Positions 1-10,009 are shown, counted from the stretch's first letter. The stretch is 64,000 nt of DNA from Thermoanaerobaculia bacterium (GCA_027069135.1 JALXFE010000588.1:1-64000); one strand, 5' to 3'. Notes: a model not told the origin generated them from the sequence alone. Made by a program: numbers and translations.

Positions 1-2
1 TA

Positions 3-134
3 CGTCACTGTAATCGCTGCAGAGTGTGCGGGCGAGGACGCAGTTTCATGAGGAAATTCGCCCTTTGCCGGATCTGCTTCCGAAATCTAGCCCTTCAAGG
101 ATACCTGCCGGGCGTGATCAAGGCGAGTTGGTAG
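3..134 (+). CDS. rpsN: 30S ribosomal protein S14, zinc-binding type (5' truncated by window)
   Basis: This is the last 43 codons of the short (about 61-residue) zinc-type S14, a 30S head protein. Two CxxC pairs are visible (C-R-V-C and C-R-I-C) and the end is the family-typical G-V-I-K-A-S-W before TAG. The frame is open to the window edge, so the start lies upstream. It precedes rpsH by 63 bp, as in the standard spc operon order. The paired cysteines mark the C+ paralogue rather than the cysteine-free long form. Confidence 0.93.
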   Translation, partial: RHCNRCRVCGRGRSFMRKFALCRICFRNLALQGYLPGVIKASW

Positions 135-197
135 ACGAGGCCCCATTTCGGGTCGCTCAGGAGAGTAAAGCCTAAAGGCCTGGCAAGGAGAGCGAAG

Positions 198-596
198 ATG
201 AGCATGACTGATCCCATTGCGGATCTGCTAACGAGAATCCGCAACGCCCATTTGGCGAAACATGATCGGCTGGATGTGCCGACATCAAAGCAGAAGGTTG
301 AGATCTGTAAGATCCTCAAGAAGGAAGGGTATATCCGAAACTTCCGGTTGATTGATGCGAGTCCGCAGCGCACGCTGAGGATCTTCCTAAGATATAGCCA
401 GGAAGGGACTCCGGCGATCAGCCACCTTGGCCGTGTCAGCAAGCCAGGACGGCGGGTGTACCGGGGAGCCGATCAGATCCGACCCGTCAGGAACGGGCTG
501 GGACTGGGGATCGTCTCTACTTCCCAGGGACTGGTTTCGGACCGCGATGCAAGGGATCGCCGCCTCGGCGGTGAAGTCCTTTGCGAGGTTTGGTAG
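198..596 (+). CDS. rpsH: 30S ribosomal protein S8
   Basis: S8 is a primary 16S rRNA binder of the 30S platform and the usual translational repressor of spc operons. The 132-residue product begins M-S-M-T-D-P-I-A-D-L-L-T-R-I-R-N, the family N-terminus, and ends in the conserved G-G-E-V-L-C-E-V-W. AAGGAGA sits 7 bases before the ATG at 198. A second in-frame ATG at 204 is also possible. Gene order and spacing (9 bp to rplF) support co-transcription. Confidence 0.97.
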   Translation: MSMTDPIADLLTRIRNAHLAKHDRLDVPTSKQKVEICKILKKEGYIRNFRLIDASPQRTLRIFLRYSQEGTPAISHLGRVSKPGRRVYRGADQIRPVRNGLGLGIVSTSQGLVSDRDARDRRLGGEVLCEVW

Positions 597-605
597 GAGA
601 AAGCC

Positions 606-1145
606 ATGTCGCGAATAGGAAACATGCCGATCACCATTCCGGGCGGGACGAAGGTCGAGGTCCTGCAGGGCAAGATCTCGGCGAAGGGGCCCAAGGGCGA
701 GCTTTCACAGATGATTCTCGAGGGTACTCAAGTGTCCTTGAAGGATGGCCGAATGACGGTCACGCGCTCGGGAGACAGCGGCCCGGAGAGGTCGAAGCAT
801 GGACTTATGCGATCCCTGTTGGCAAATGTTGTCGAAGGGGTCACCAACGGATTCGTGAAGCAGCTCGAAGTCATCGGAGTCGGTTACCGAGCCGATGTAC
901 AAGGCCGAGTGCTAAATCTTTCTCTCGGTTTCTCCCATCCGGTGGTAGTTCCAATTCCGGATGGGATCCAAATCGCTGTCGACAAGCAGAACCGGATTTC
1001 CATCAGCGGTTGCGACCGCCAGCAGGTTGGACAGGTAGCTGCCGAGATTCGGAGCCTGCGGCGTCCCGATCCTTATAAGGGTAAGGGTATTCGGTATGTC
1101 GGCGAGGTCGTCCGGAGGAAGGTCGGCAAGGCCGGCGCCAAGTAA
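606..1145 (+). CDS. rplF: 50S ribosomal protein L6
   Basis: L6 is a two-domain 50S protein near the factor-binding site. The 179-residue product starts M-S-R-I-G-N-M-P-I-T-I-P and carries the C-terminal signature R-S-L-R-R-P-D-P-Y-K-G-K-G-I-R-Y, both diagnostic. The length matches the family (about 178). AGGAGA lies 7 bases before the ATG. It is third in the spc block, 12 bp from rplR. Confidence 0.97.
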   Translation: MSRIGNMPITIPGGTKVEVLQGKISAKGPKGELSQMILEGTQVSLKDGRMTVTRSGDSGPERSKHGLMRSLLANVVEGVTNGFVKQLEVIGVGYRADVQGRVLNLSLGFSHPVVVPIPDGIQIAVDKQNRISISGCDRQQVGQVAAEIRSLRRPDPYKGKGIRYVGEVVRRKVGKAGAK

Positions 1146-1157
1146 CGGAGTGATCAG

Positions 1158-1544
1158 ATGAGCGAATATCAGCGCAAGAGAACGCAGTTGAAGCGGGGGC
1201 GCCGTCGTCGCGCCCACCTGCGAATACGGCGACGGGTTCGAGGTACCGCCCAGCGACCCAGACTAGCGGTGTACAAAAGCCTGAGATACATCTATGCCCA
1301 GTTGATCGATGATGATCAGGGCCATACGTTGGCACAAGCGAGCTCCCGCGAGGCAGATCTGCTCAAAGGGATCAAGACCTCGGCGGGAAGTCGGGAGGCT
1401 GCACGCAAGGTCGGCGAAACGCTGGCAGAACGGGCAAAGGAAAAGGGTGTAGAGGACGTGGTTTTCGATCGGGGTGGATTCATCTACCACGGCAGGATCC
1501 GGGAAGTAGCTGAGGGAGCCCGGAAAACAGGGCTGAACTTCTAG
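1158..1544 (+). CDS. rplR: 50S ribosomal protein L18
   Basis: L18 binds 5S rRNA and helps dock it to the 50S subunit. The 128-residue protein has the basic N-terminus ([13 protein letters not shown]) followed by R-P-R-L-A-V-Y-K-S, and the conserved C-terminal segment [14 protein letters not shown], ending in A-R-K-T-G-L-N-F. It lies between rplF and rpsE as expected. Confidence 0.96.
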   Translation: MSEYQRKRTQLKRGRRRRAHLRIRRRVRGTAQRPRLAVYKSLRYIYAQLIDDDQGHTLAQASSREADLLKGIKTSAGSREAARKVGETLAERAKEKGVEDVVFDRGGFIYHGRIREVAEGARKTGLNF

Positions 1545-1561
1545 GCCGGGAGGAGATTGTT

Positions 1562-2071
1562 GTGGCTAGAGACTTCAAACGCGAGAGCGAGTTCATCGAG
1601 CAGGTGGTGCACATCAACCGGGTGACCAAGGTGGTCAAGGGTGGCAAGAATTTTTCTTTTTCTGCCCTGGTTGTGATCGGCGACGGAAAAGGCCGCGTGG
1701 GCTACGGTTCCGGTAAGGCCCGAGAAGTGCCGATGGCGATCCGAAAGGGTATCGATACGGCAAAGCGGAACATGGTTCGGATTCCGATGGAAGCGGGTTC
1801 GATCCCCCATGAGGTGATCGGCGTCTTCGGAGCCGGCCGGGTGTTAATGAAGCCTGCCTCGCCGGGTACCGGTGTGATCGCCGGCGGTCCGGTTCGAGCG
1901 GTGGTCGAGGCCGCGGGCATTACCGATATCTTGACGAAATCTCTGGGTACCACGAATCCCCAGAATGTTGTGAAGGCGACTTTCGCCGGCCTGCTGGAGC
2001 TCCGGAACGAGAAGACCGTCCGTCGCCTGCGGGGGCTCGATAGTAACGACGAGGCCGAGAACGTCGCCTGA
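1562..2071 (+). CDS. rpsE: 30S ribosomal protein S5
   Basis: S5 lines the mRNA entry channel and affects decoding accuracy. The 169-residue product contains [14 protein letters not shown] and the C-terminal domain signature [13 protein letters not shown]. It starts with GTG at 1562, preceded by GGAGGA. It follows rplR by 17 bp and precedes rpmD. Confidence 0.97.
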   Translation: MARDFKRESEFIEQVVHINRVTKVVKGGKNFSFSALVVIGDGKGRVGYGSGKAREVPMAIRKGIDTAKRNMVRIPMEAGSIPHEVIGVFGAGRVLMKPASPGTGVIAGGPVRAVVEAAGITDILTKSLGTTNPQNVVKATFAGLLELRNEKTVRRLRGLDSNDEAENVA

Positions 2072-2105
2072 GGCGACCGAGCTCTCAAACGACAAGGAGC
2101 CTACG

Positions 2106-2309
2106 ATGGCCAAGAAGGAAGCGACCAAGACGATCAAAGTCCGGCAGCGGAAAAGCCCCATCGGGTATCCGAGGCCGCAGCGAGAAGTTCTGCGTAGTCT
2201 GGGGCTGCGCCGTATCCGGCACGTTGTCGAACGGCAGGATACGCCTGCCGTCCGGGGAATGATCAAGAAAATCCCTCACCTCGTCGAGGTGGTCGAGGAA
2301 ACGCCATGA
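2106..2309 (+). CDS. rpmD: 50S ribosomal protein L30
   Basis: This is the small L30 protein (67 residues). It contains the family motif [18 protein letters not shown] and [13 protein letters not shown] short lysine-rich leader precedes the core. AAGGAG precedes the ATG, and the stop overlaps the start of rplO by 4 bp, indicating translational coupling. Confidence 0.95.
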   Translation: MAKKEATKTIKVRQRKSPIGYPRPQREVLRSLGLRRIRHVVERQDTPAVRGMIKKIPHLVEVVEETP

Positions 2310-2743
2310 AGTTGCACGAACTCTCTCCCGCAAAGGGAAGTACCAAGAAGCGCAAGCGCATCGGCCGTGGGCCGGGGTCCGGGCAGGGGAAGACCGCCGG
2401 GCGAGGCTCAAAGGGACAGAAGTCTCGTAGCGGCTACAGCCGGAGGCTCGGATTCGAAGGTGGGCAGATGCCCTTGATCCGACGGGTACCGAAGCGGGGC
2501 TTCACCAACATTTTTCGGACTCACTATGCCATCGTGAACCTAGGCTCACTGGAAGGCTTCGAAGGGGATGTAACACCGGAGACTCTCCTCGAAGCAGGGT
2601 TGGTCCGCAAGGGGCTGCCGGTGAAGATCCTCAGTAACGGTGAGTGCACCGGAGCTCTCAAGGTTTCGGCCCACAAGTTCAGCAAATCAGCGCGCGAGAG
2701 GATCGAAGCAGCGGGTGGCTCTTGTGAGGAGCTGGGCTCGTGA
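2306..2743 (+). CDS. rplO: 50S ribosomal protein L15
   Basis: L15 is a late-assembly 50S protein. The 145-residue sequence begins [12 protein letters not shown], has the glycine/lysine-rich stretch [18 protein letters not shown] and the G-F-E-G-G-Q-M-P-L motif. ATG overlaps the rpmD stop by 4 bp and its own stop overlaps the secY GTG by 4 bp, so rpmD-rplO-secY are tightly coupled. Confidence 0.97.
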   Translation: MKLHELSPAKGSTKKRKRIGRGPGSGQGKTAGRGSKGQKSRSGYSRRLGFEGGQMPLIRRVPKRGFTNIFRTHYAIVNLGSLEGFEGDVTPETLLEAGLVRKGLPVKILSNGECTGALKVSAHKFSKSARERIEAAGGSCEELGS

Positions 2744-4122
2744 TCACTGAAAGTTTCAGAAATATTTGGGCGATTCCCGATCTCCGCAAGAGGCTGCTGT
2801 TCACGTTTGCCATGCTCGCGGTGTATCGGGTGGGATGTTTCATCCCGGTTCCCGGCGTCGATGCCACGGTGCTGCTCGAGTTGATGGAGCAACTGGGCGG
2901 TGGACTGCTGGGCTTCGTCAATAACTTTACCGGGGGAAGCCTGGCCCGAGTCGCGGTCTTCGCGCTGGGGATCATGCCCTACATCACGTCCTCCATCATT
3001 CTTCAGCTGCTGACGGTCGTCTGGCCGTACCTCGAAAAGCTCTCCAAAGAGGGAGAGATGGGGCGCAAGAAGATCACCCAATACACCCGCTATCTGACGG
3101 TCGTGATCTCCCTGGTTCAATCCACGGGAATCGCCATCTTTTTGATGAAGACGCCGAGCCCCGGCGGCGCCCCCTTGGTGCCGAACCCCGGGTTGGGCTT
3201 CGTTCTGGTAACCGTGATCACGCTTACCACGGGTTGTGCCTTCGTCATGTGGCTCGGAGAACAGATCAGTGAACGGGGTGTTGGAAACGGCATCTCGCTA
3301 ATCATCTTCGCCGGGATCGTCGTGGGGTTGATTCCTGCCCTGTACAACACGATCGGCTCGGTCGGCCAGGGACAGATCAGCATTCTGAGCATCCTGATTC
3401 TCTGCGTCTTCATGCTCCTGGTAGTCGCTTTTATCGTCTACATGGAGCGTGGGCAGCGCAGGATTCCGGTTCAATATGCCAAGCGGGTCGTGGGGAGGAA
3501 GGTCTACGGGGGACAGAGCACCTATCTGCCGCTGCGGGTGAACACCAGCGGCGTGATCCCGGTGATTTTTGCCAGCTCCGTCGTGATGGTACCCACAACT
3601 ATCGGTGGCCTGATCGAGTTCGACTGGATTCAGAGAATCGTCAACGCGATCTCTTGGGGACAGCCGTTGTACTATTTGCTGTACTCCATCGCGATCATCT
3701 TCTTCTCCTACTTCTACGTCTCCATCATTTTCAACCCTCAGGATCTCGCCGAGAACATGCGCAAGCATGGCGGCTTCATTCCGGGCATTCGTCCCGGACG
3801 GCGAACCTCCGACTACATCGATCGCATCCTGACTCGGTTGACACTGGTAGGGGCCCTGTATCTGGCAGCGGTGTCCGTGCTGCCGGACTTCCTCCTCGCT
3901 GGCATCAAAGTAGCCAGCCTGCCTTTCATCGGGAGTGCTCTCGATTCGATGCTACCCGGGTGGGTCACCAACGGTATGGGGATCCAGTTCAGATTCGGTG
4001 GAACGTCACTCCTGATCGTGGTCGGCGTGGCTATGGATTTCGTGCAGCAGGTCGAGAGTCAGCTGGTCATGCGCAACTACGAAGGCTTCATGAAGAAAGG
4101 GAGGCTTCGTGGTCGACGCTAG
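2740..4122 (+). CDS. secY: Preprotein translocase subunit SecY
   Basis: SecY is the channel subunit of the Sec translocon in the inner membrane. The 460-residue product has about ten hydrophobic segments, the first near residues 22-42. It has the conserved M-P-Y-I-T-S-S-I-I stretch of TM2 and the cytosolic C5-type loop with [10 protein letters not shown]. It ends in [17 protein letters not shown], matching the family C-terminus. It starts with GTG inside the rplO stop and overlaps adk by 14 bp. Confidence 0.97.
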   Translation: MITESFRNIWAIPDLRKRLLFTFAMLAVYRVGCFIPVPGVDATVLLELMEQLGGGLLGFVNNFTGGSLARVAVFALGIMPYITSSIILQLLTVVWPYLEKLSKEGEMGRKKITQYTRYLTVVISLVQSTGIAIFLMKTPSPGGAPLVPNPGLGFVLVTVITLTTGCAFVMWLGEQISERGVGNGISLIIFAGIVVGLIPALYNTIGSVGQGQISILSILILCVFMLLVVAFIVYMERGQRRIPVQYAKRVVGRKVYGGQSTYLPLRVNTSGVIPVIFASSVVMVPTTIGGLIEFDWIQRIVNAISWGQPLYYLLYSIAIIFFSYFYVSIIFNPQDLAENMRKHGGFIPGIRPGRRTSDYIDRILTRLTLVGALYLAAVSVLPDFLLAGIKVASLPFIGSALDSMLPGWVTNGMGIQFRFGGTSLLIVVGVAMDFVQQVESQLVMRNYEGFMKKGRLRGRR

Positions 4123-4696
4123 GTCTCCCGTAAGACGCCTCCTGCTAGTAGGTCCGCCCGGTGCCGGAAAAGGTACCCAGGCGGCCTTTCTGTCGGAGGC
4201 TCTCGGGACGCCAGCGGTCTCCACCGGAGATATGCTGCGGGCAGCTGTGGCGGCGGGCTCAGAGCTCGGCCTCCAAGTTGCCGACCTTATGAAGCGCGGA
4301 GCCCTGGTCGACGACGACACGATGGCGAGGGTCGTCGGCGGGAGACTGGCCGCCGAAGATGTCCGCGAGGGATTTCTTCTTGACGGCTATCCTCGCACCC
4401 TCAGGCAAGCGGAGACGCTCGACGGAATCCTGGGTCAGCTCGGCTTGAAGCTCGACGCGGTCTTGGTGCTCGAGGTTCCGGAAGAAGAGTTGGTCACCCG
4501 CGCCCTCGCACGGAGCCGGGAAGACGACAAAGAAGAAGTCATCCGGCATCGCCTCGCGGTGTATCGGGAAGATACTGCCCCCCTCGTAGATTTCTACCGC
4601 GAACGCGGTATACTGCGCCGTATCGATGGGCATCAGCCGATCGAAAAGGTGACGTCTGCCTTACACTCGGCACTTTCGGCGGAGGGAACCTGTTGA
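4109..4696 (+). CDS. adk: Adenylate kinase (short, LID-less form)
   Basis: This enzyme interconverts ATP + AMP and 2 ADP in the cytoplasm. The P-loop G-P-P-G-A-G-K-G-T is at about residues 15-23. The AMP-binding G-D-M-L-R-A and D-G-Y-P-R-T motifs follow, then a helix with R-S-R-E-D-D-K-E-E-V-I-R-H-R-L. At 195 residues it lacks the roughly 30-residue LID insertion with Cys4 zinc or H-bond motif seen in long forms, so it is the short type. It starts with GTG inside the end of secY, and its stop overlaps the map ATG by 1 base (TGATG). Confidence 0.95.
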   Translation: MVDARSPVRRLLLVGPPGAGKGTQAAFLSEALGTPAVSTGDMLRAAVAAGSELGLQVADLMKRGALVDDDTMARVVGGRLAAEDVREGFLLDGYPRTLRQAETLDGILGQLGLKLDAVLVLEVPEEELVTRALARSREDDKEEVIRHRLAVYREDTAPLVDFYRERGILRRIDGHQPIEKVTSALHSALSAEGTC

Positions 4697-5448
4697 TGGT
4701 GCTCAAGACCGAAGGCGAGATCGGGCTTATGGACGAGGCCAATGGGATCGTCCACAGCGTGCTAAACATGATCTCGGAGCGGCTCGCCCCGGGAGTCACG
4801 ACGAAAGAGCTCGACCGCGAGGCCGAAGATTTGATCCGAGGCTTCGGAGCAGCACCAGGATTTCTCAACTACCGAGGCTTCCCGGCGACACTTTGTACCG
4901 CCCTCAACGACGTCATCGTCCACGGGATTCCCAACGAAAAACCCCTGAAAGACGGGGACATCCTTGGGATCGACTGCGGCGTTCTTTACAAAGGATATTA
5001 CGGGGATGCTGCCCGTACCTATGCCGTAGGGAGGGTGGACGAGCGCAGCGCTCGTTTGATGGAAGCCACCAAGAAGTCCCTGGAGCTGGCTGTTCGTCAG
5101 GTCAAGCCCGGTGGTCGTCTCTCAGATATCGGCCATGCCGTGCAGAGCTTCATCGAGGATCAGGGGTACTCGGTGGTTCGTGAGTTCGTCGGCCACGGCG
5201 TCGGTTTGGCTCTCCATGAGGAGCCTCAGATTCCGAACTACGGCAAGCCTGGAAAGGGGCCTCGTTTGAAGCCTGGCATGGTGCTAGCCATCGAACCGAT
5301 GGTGAACGAAGGCGGACCGGCAGTTCGAATGGATTCAGATGGTTGGACAGCGCGCACGGCGGACGGATCGCTGTCGGCCCATTTTGAGTACTCAGTAGCA
5401 GTGACCCGTGCGGGGCCGAAGATCCTCGGGATCTCTGCGGCCCAATAG
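4696..5448 (+). CDS. map: Methionine aminopeptidase, type I
   Basis: This enzyme removes the initiator methionine from new proteins using a dinuclear metal site. The 250-residue M24 'pita-bread' enzyme shows all five metal-ligand contexts: G-I-D-C-G and G-D-A-A-R (two Asp), G-H-G-V-G (His), E-P-M-V-N-E (Glu) and H-F-E-Y-S-V-A-V-T (Glu). There is no N-terminal SH3 or zinc extension. I chose ATG 4696, which overlaps the adk stop by one base. An in-frame TTG at 4693 is an alternative. Confidence 0.95.
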   Translation: MVLKTEGEIGLMDEANGIVHSVLNMISERLAPGVTTKELDREAEDLIRGFGAAPGFLNYRGFPATLCTALNDVIVHGIPNEKPLKDGDILGIDCGVLYKGYYGDAARTYAVGRVDERSARLMEATKKSLELAVRQVKPGGRLSDIGHAVQSFIEDQGYSVVREFVGHGVGLALHEEPQIPNYGKPGKGPRLKPGMVLAIEPMVNEGGPAVRMDSDGWTARTADGSLSAHFEYSVAVTRAGPKILGISAAQ

Positions 5449-5473
5449 GTCAAGGACGGAAGGAAGTATAGGT

Positions 5474-5698
5474 TTGTCGACTAAGGAAGAAGCGATTGAA
5501 GTCGAGGCGGTTGTAGTTGAGCCGCTTCCAAATGCGATGTTCCGGGTGGAGCTCGAGAACGGCCACCTGGTATTGGCGCATATCTCGGGCAAGATGCGGA
5601 AGCACTTCATCCGCATCCTTCCGGGGGACAAAGTGCTGGTGGAATTGTCTCCCTACGACCTGGATCGTGGCCGGATTGTCTATCGGCTCCGTAGCTGA
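5474..5698 (+). CDS. infA: Translation initiation factor IF-1
   Basis: IF-1 is a single OB-fold factor that blocks the A site during initiation. The product is 74 residues with [20 protein letters not shown] and the conserved [10 protein letters not shown] and [10 protein letters not shown] motifs. The start is a TTG at 5474 with GGAAGGAAG about 7 bases upstream. Reading further upstream gives a non-homologous extension overlapping map. The rare start codon is unusual for so abundant a factor. Confidence 0.93.
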   Translation: MSTKEEAIEVEAVVVEPLPNAMFRVELENGHLVLAHISGKMRKHFIRILPGDKVLVELSPYDLDRGRIVYRLRS

Positions 5699-5727
5699 CG
5701 ATACCGGCAAGGCAGAAGGGAAATTCC

Positions 5728-5841
5728 ATGAAAGTAAGACCATCAGTCAAGCGGATGTGCTCCAAATGCAAGATCGTACGGCGCAAGGGCGTAGTCCGAG
5801 TTATTTGTGAGAACCCGAAACACAAGCAGAGACAGGGTTAG
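5728..5841 (+). CDS. rpmJ: 50S ribosomal protein L36, zinc form
   Basis: This 37-residue protein of the 50S subunit begins M-K-V-R-P-S-V-K-R and contains zinc ligands C11, C14, C27 and H32. It is the C+ paralogue, ending H-K-Q-R-Q-G before TAG. It sits between infA (29 bp) and rpsM (9 bp), the canonical place. It is very short but unambiguous. Confidence 0.95.
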   Translation: MKVRPSVKRMCSKCKIVRRKGVVRVICENPKHKQRQG

Positions 5842-5850
5842 GGTAAGACA

Positions 5851-6231
5851 ATGGCACGTATCGCAGGGGTAGACCTTCCCCAGCAGAAAAGGGTCGAAAT
5901 CGGTCTGACGCACATCTTTGGGATCGGTCGCGCCAACGCCCAGGTGATTCTGGGGAAAGCGGGAGTCGACGGAGCTACCAAGGTCAAAGACCTGACAGAA
6001 GACGAGAGCCGAAAGATCCGCAAGGTCATCCAAGATGAAGTGCGGGTGGAAGGTGATCTGCGGAAGGAACGCAGCCAAAACATCAAACGCTTGATGGAGA
6101 TCGGTTGCTACCGGGGCGTCCGGCATCGCCGGGGCTTGCCTGTCAATGGTCAGCGGACCCACACCAACGCCCGGACCCGGAAGGGACCGAAGCGAAGCAG
6201 CATTGCCGGCAAGAAGAAGGTCCGCAAGTAG
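5851..6231 (+). CDS. rpsM: 30S ribosomal protein S13
   Basis: S13 sits in the 30S head and contacts the P-site tRNA and the 50S subunit. The 126-residue product begins [10 protein letters not shown] and has the helix-hairpin region [12 protein letters not shown]. Its basic tail is [19 protein letters not shown]. It opens the alpha-operon part of this continuous block. Confidence 0.97.
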   Translation: MARIAGVDLPQQKRVEIGLTHIFGIGRANAQVILGKAGVDGATKVKDLTEDESRKIRKVIQDEVRVEGDLRKERSQNIKRLMEIGCYRGVRHRRGLPVNGQRTHTNARTRKGPKRSSIAGKKKVRK

Positions 6232-6264
6232 GGCGCAAGTCAAGTAGTTCGGAAGGAAGGCACG

Positions 6265-6663
6265 ATGGCCACAGGAAAAAAGGACCGCAAGGGCGGCAAG
6301 AAGAAGGAAAAGCGGATCGTTCCCCATGCGGTCGCGCATATCCAGGCGACTTTTAACAATACGTTGGTATCCATCACCGATCCAGAGGGAAACGCTTTGG
6401 CATGGTCCTCCGCGGGTCGCATCGGCTTCAAGGGCTCCCGTAAGGGCACGCCCTTTGCCGCTCAGGTGGCGGGCCAGAATGTTGGGAACGCTGCCCGAGA
6501 TCTCGGGGTGCGTTCTCTCGATGTCCGGGTCAATGGCCCGGGAGCCGGCCGAGAGTCGGTGATACGGGCAATGCAAGCGGCGGGGTTGAGCATCAAGTCT
6601 ATAAAGGACGTTACCCCGATTCCGCATAATGGCTGCAGACCGCGCAAGCGGCGTCGCGTCTGA
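6265..6663 (+). CDS. rpsK: 30S ribosomal protein S11
   Basis: S11 is a platform protein near the mRNA exit. The 132-residue product has a lysine-rich leader, then [15 protein letters not shown] and the C-terminal signature [28 protein letters not shown] precedes the ATG. It follows rpsM by 33 bp. Confidence 0.97.
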   Translation: MATGKKDRKGGKKKEKRIVPHAVAHIQATFNNTLVSITDPEGNALAWSSAGRIGFKGSRKGTPFAAQVAGQNVGNAARDLGVRSLDVRVNGPGAGRESVIRAMQAAGLSIKSIKDVTPIPHNGCRPRKRRRV

Positions 6664-6706
6664 GCCGAAAGCGGACGAACTCAGGGCGTCTTCGGAGGAA
6701 TAGGAA

Positions 6707-7336
6707 GTGGCACGATACAAGGGACCCGTTTGCCGGCTTTGCCGCCGCGAGCGGATGAAGCTCTTTCTCAAGGGCGATCGGTGTTTCAAGGAAAAGTGCG
6801 CCATCGAGCGGCGTGGCTATCCACCGGGTCAGCACGGTACGCGCCGTGGCCGTAGGGCTCAGGGCTACGGAATTCAGCTGCGAGAGAAGCAGCGGGTCAA
6901 GCGAATCTACGGAGTTCTGGAAAAGCAATTCCGGATCTATTTCAAGAATGCGGATCGAAAGAAGGGAATCACCGGTGAGAATCTTCTGGTGAGCCTCGAA
7001 CGCCGCTTGGATAACGTGGTCTATAGCCTCGGCTTTGCGGGCTCTCGGGCCCAGGCCCGGCAATTCACCCGGCACGGTCACGTCCAGGTGAACGGCCGGA
7101 AGGTGACAATTCCGTCGTATCAGATTCGTCCGGAAGACGAAGTGACGATCCGGGAAAAGAGCCGACAGAACCCATTTATCCGCGTCAGCGTCGAGACAGC
7201 TCGGGGCCGCGGAGTGCCCGAGTGGCTGCAACTCGATCCTGAGAACTTCAGTGGCAAGGTCTTGCGAGCTCCTAACCGCGAGGACATCAAGTTGCCCATC
7301 CAGGAGCAGCTGATCGTCGAGCTGTATAGCCGCTAG
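6707..7336 (+). CDS. rpsD: 30S ribosomal protein S4, zinc form
   Basis: S4 is a primary assembly protein that nucleates the 30S body and in many bacteria represses the alpha operon. The 209-residue product has the zinc knuckle (C9, C12, C26, C31) of the C+ form. This is followed by the S4 RNA-binding domain [12 protein letters not shown] and [11 protein letters not shown]. The start is GTG at 6707 with GGAGGAA upstream. It lies between rpsK and rpoA. Confidence 0.97.
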   Translation: MARYKGPVCRLCRRERMKLFLKGDRCFKEKCAIERRGYPPGQHGTRRGRRAQGYGIQLREKQRVKRIYGVLEKQFRIYFKNADRKKGITGENLLVSLERRLDNVVYSLGFAGSRAQARQFTRHGHVQVNGRKVTIPSYQIRPEDEVTIREKSRQNPFIRVSVETARGRGVPEWLQLDPENFSGKVLRAPNREDIKLPIQEQLIVELYSR

Positions 7337-7383
7337 TCCCGGACCCGCTTGCCGCGGATGCGGAAGCCAGCAAGGAGAACCTA

Positions 7384-8367
7384 ATGCTTTGGAAGGATTT
7401 TCAGCGCCCCAAGCGCGTAGAAATTGATGCCAGCTCGCTCGAGCCGACGTACGGGCGGCTGACAGCCGAACCGTTCGAGCGTGGTTTCGGTATGACCATC
7501 GGCAACGCCCTGCGGCGTAGCCTGCTGTCCTCGATCGAGGGTACCGCCATTACGGCGATCCAGATCGAGGGCGTGCTGCACGAATTTTCGGCGATGGCCG
7601 GAGTCGTGGAGGACGTCACCGACATCATCTTGAATTTGAAGCAGATTCCGATTCGAGGACTCAGCGAAGAGCCGAAGATTTTGAGCCTCGACGTCAAGGG
7701 GCCGGGAGTGGTCACCGCGGGAGATTTCGAAGGCGACCCGAGCCTCGAGATCGTGGATCCCACCACACATATCGCGACTCTCAACGAAGAGGGACACCTC
7801 CGGCTTCAAGCCTTGGTCAAGAGGGGACGGGGCTACGTCAGTGCGGACTTGAACTTCGATGAATCTCTCGGTATCGGATGGATTCCTTTGGACTCTGCCC
7901 ACAGCCCGGTTCGTCGAGTGAACTATCGTGTGGAGGCCGCACGGTTGGGCCGGACCACCGACTACGACCGCCTGGTGCTCGAAGTCTGGACCAACGGTAC
8001 GGTGCTGCCGCAGGAGGGGGTTTCCCTAGCGGCAATGACCCTCAAAGGGCATCTCGGGATCTTCATCGATGCCGAGGAGAGCCTGCTCGAGGATCGAAGC
8101 GATGGCCGTAGCGAAGAGATGGCGGCGATGGACGAGCTGCTCAACAAGAATATTGATGAGCTCGATCTTTCCGTCCGTTCCGCTAACTGCCTGAAGAACG
8201 CCAATATCGCGACCCTCCGGGCTCTCGTGCGTCGGACCGAGAAAGAAATGCTCGAAACCAAGAACTTCGGAAAGAAGTCGTTGGAAGAGCTACAAGAGCT
8301 CTTGGGACGACTCGGCTTGAGCTTCGGCATGAACGTGCCGGAAGAGCCGGTCGGAGTCGGGGCCTGA
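7384..8367 (+). CDS. rpoA: DNA-directed RNA polymerase subunit alpha
   Basis: This is the assembly platform of RNA polymerase. The 327-residue product has the N-terminal dimerisation/assembly domain at about 10-235 ([15 protein letters not shown]). A short linker leads to the C-terminal domain (about 255-320), which carries [16 protein letters not shown]. The C-terminal domain is the one that contacts UP elements and activators. AAGGAG precedes the ATG. It precedes rplQ by 16 bp. Confidence 0.98.
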   Translation: MLWKDFQRPKRVEIDASSLEPTYGRLTAEPFERGFGMTIGNALRRSLLSSIEGTAITAIQIEGVLHEFSAMAGVVEDVTDIILNLKQIPIRGLSEEPKILSLDVKGPGVVTAGDFEGDPSLEIVDPTTHIATLNEEGHLRLQALVKRGRGYVSADLNFDESLGIGWIPLDSAHSPVRRVNYRVEAARLGRTTDYDRLVLEVWTNGTVLPQEGVSLAAMTLKGHLGIFIDAEESLLEDRSDGRSEEMAAMDELLNKNIDELDLSVRSANCLKNANIATLRALVRRTEKEMLETKNFGKKSLEELQELLGRLGLSFGMNVPEEPVGVGA

Positions 8368-8383
8368 GAGAGGAGACCTCACG

Positions 8384-8770
8384 ATGCGTCATGCAGTAAA
8401 AGGCCGCAAGCTGGGCCGCACCACTTCCCATCGGCTGGCGATGTTCCGCAACCAACTCGCCTCGTTGGTGGAGAATGAGCGGATCATCACGACCTTGGCT
8501 AAGGCCAAGGAGCTCCGACCGATCGCGGAGAAGGTCGTCACGAAGGGCAAGAAGGGAACCGTCCACGCGCGGCGTCAGGTGCGCAGCTGGCTCCCCAATC
8601 GGGATCATGTCAAGAAGCTATTCGATGACATCTCCCCGCGGTTCCAGGATCGCCCCGGGGGCTACCTCCGGATCGTCAAGCTAGGGCCCCGCCGGGGTGA
8701 CAATGCCGAGATGGCGGTGATCGAGTTTGTCGATTACGAATTCGGCGTCACCGGAGCTGGAGACAGCTAG
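8384..8770 (+). CDS. rplQ: 50S ribosomal protein L17
   Basis: L17 lies near the polypeptide exit tunnel. The 128-residue product starts [17 protein letters not shown] and has R-N-Q-L-A-S-L-V and [15 protein letters not shown]. It ends in the conserved [16 protein letters not shown]. It is the last gene before a strong terminator. Confidence 0.97.
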   Translation: MRHAVKGRKLGRTTSHRLAMFRNQLASLVENERIITTLAKAKELRPIAEKVVTKGKKGTVHARRQVRSWLPNRDHVKKLFDDISPRFQDRPGGYLRIVKLGPRRGDNAEMAVIEFVDYEFGVTGAGDS

Positions 8771-8798
8771 CAGGTTCCGAGAAACTATCTCAGGTCCC

Positions 8799-8830
8799 AA
8801 AAAAGCCCGGTTTTCGGACCGGGCTTTTTT
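8799..8830 (+). terminator. Intrinsic terminator of the ribosomal operon
   Basis: A perfect 13-base inverted repeat (AAAAAAGCCCGGT / ACCGGGCTTTTTT) encloses a 6-base loop and supplies its own U-tract. It lies 28 bp after the rplQ stop and ends the long ribosomal transcript. Confidence 0.92.
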
Positions 8831-8873
8831 CTGTTTAGGGAGCTACGGGCCCTACCGGCTCACCAAATTCGTC

Positions 8874-8895
8874 AACCCGGGTAGCATCCCGGGTT
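8874..8895. terminator. Short hairpin between convergent genes, possible terminator
   Basis: AACCCGGG, TAGCAT, CCCGGGTT forms an 8-bp perfect stem directly after the stop of the leftward exported-protein gene. Its poly-T tail is weak on either strand, so the terminator role is tentative. It may also be a backup for the ribosomal operon. Confidence 0.4.
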
Positions 8896-8898
8896 TTC

Positions 8899-9450
8899 TC
8901 AATTCGTCAAATAGGCGTAGAGGTTCACGGACGCCGTCTTGTCCGTAGAGTTGTAGAGCAGAACCCGATACCTAGGAAAGGCGATCGGCAAAGAGCTCTT
9001 GCTGTCACTGAAGTAGGCGGCTTGGTAGGCAGCCACTGAGACGGCGGCTTCGAGGGTCAGATGGAGCTGGCCTTCTTCCTGGAAAGCTCGAACTACGGGT
9101 TCTTCGTCCGGTAATAGGATTACGCCGATGCTCCCACCTTCGAAGGGCCGCCCCTTGACCTGCCCTTCGAGGCTGAGAACCAGAAATGTGAATCCATCCG
9201 TCTCGATGATGCCGGCATCGGTAAACTGCGTCGTTTCGTGGCGTTGGGCTGGGGAGACGATGAGATCCGTCCGGCGGACGAGCTCTCCATGGGGGATGAT
9301 ATTTCCTACGTCCACCGCGCCGGTGATTTGCTGTGGATTGTGGAAATTGGTCACGAAGACGTGATTGATGCGATCTGCCGTCCAGGCCAGGGGTGCCAGG
9401 GCGAGCAGGAGGATGAACAACAGGGCGAGTAGGTTGAGCTTCTTCGGCAT
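8899..9450 (-). CDS. Exported protein of unknown function
   Basis: The 183-residue product has a clear N-terminal signal peptide (positive M-P-K-K followed by a leucine-rich core and A-W-T-A, cleavage near residue 24). The mature part is predominantly beta-type, with repeated short hydrophobic strands and no cysteines. I recognise no catalytic motif. It is transcribed away from msrB and converges on the ribosomal operon. It may be a periplasmic beta-sandwich protein, but the function is unknown. Confidence 0.7.
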   Translation of the reverse strand: MPKKLNLLALLFILLLALAPLAWTADRINHVFVTNFHNPQQITGAVDVGNIIPHGELVRRTDLIVSPAQRHETTQFTDAGIIETDGFTFLVLSLEGQVKGRPFEGGSIGVILLPDEEPVVRAFQEEGQLHLTLEAAVSVAAYQAAYFSDSKSSLPIAFPRYRVLLYNSTDKTASVNLYAYLTN

Positions 9451-9613
9451 GACAGCCTCCTGAGAGTGTGCAGCACGGCCATGAAGTCAGAGAGTATCGC
9501 GGTGGCGGAAGACTCGGAAGGGATGTGAGGTCCTGGGATCAGTTTTCCCTGTTACATTAGGATTCGAGAAGATTTTCTTGAAGACCCCTTGGTGGTCGAA
9601 GGAGGGAGGCGAG

Positions 9614-10009
9614 ATGGCCTCAGACCAGAGTGACGAGAAATGGCGTGAGGATCTGACACCAGAGCAATACCGTATCGCCCGCGAAAAAGGGACGGAGCGA
9701 GCGTTCACGGGCGAGTATTGGGACAACAAAGAAGCCGGCATCTATCGCTGTATCTGTTGTCATCAGGAGCTTTTCGCTTCCGACGCGAAATTCGACTCCG
9801 GGTCCGGCTGGCCGAGTTTCTTTCAGCCCTCGGGAGAAGCACAGGTCATTACCGAGACGGATCACAGTCATGGGATGGTGCGGACCGAAGCCCTATGTAG
9901 CAGCTGCGACGCTCATCTTGGCCATGTATTTCCGGATGGTCCCGCCCCGACCGGCCAACGGTATTGCATCAACTCGGCGTCTTTGAGATTCGATCCCCAG
10001 GACTCTTGA
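9614..10009 (+). CDS. msrB: Peptide-methionine (R)-S-oxide reductase MsrB
   Basis: MsrB reduces R-methionine sulfoxide in oxidised proteins. The 131-residue product has two structural zinc CxxC pairs (C-I-C-C and C-S-S-C), the G-S-G-W-P-S-F motif, [10 protein letters not shown] and the catalytic cysteine in [10 protein letters not shown] chose ATG 9614 because GGAGGGAGGCGAG is directly upstream. A TTG at 9578 would add a non-homologous 12-residue leader. There is no signal peptide, so it is cytoplasmic. The reactive residue is Cys, not selenocysteine. Confidence 0.95.
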   Translation: MASDQSDEKWREDLTPEQYRIAREKGTERAFTGEYWDNKEAGIYRCICCHQELFASDAKFDSGSGWPSFFQPSGEAQVITETDHSHGMVRTEALCSSCDAHLGHVFPDGPAPTGQRYCINSASLRFDPQDS

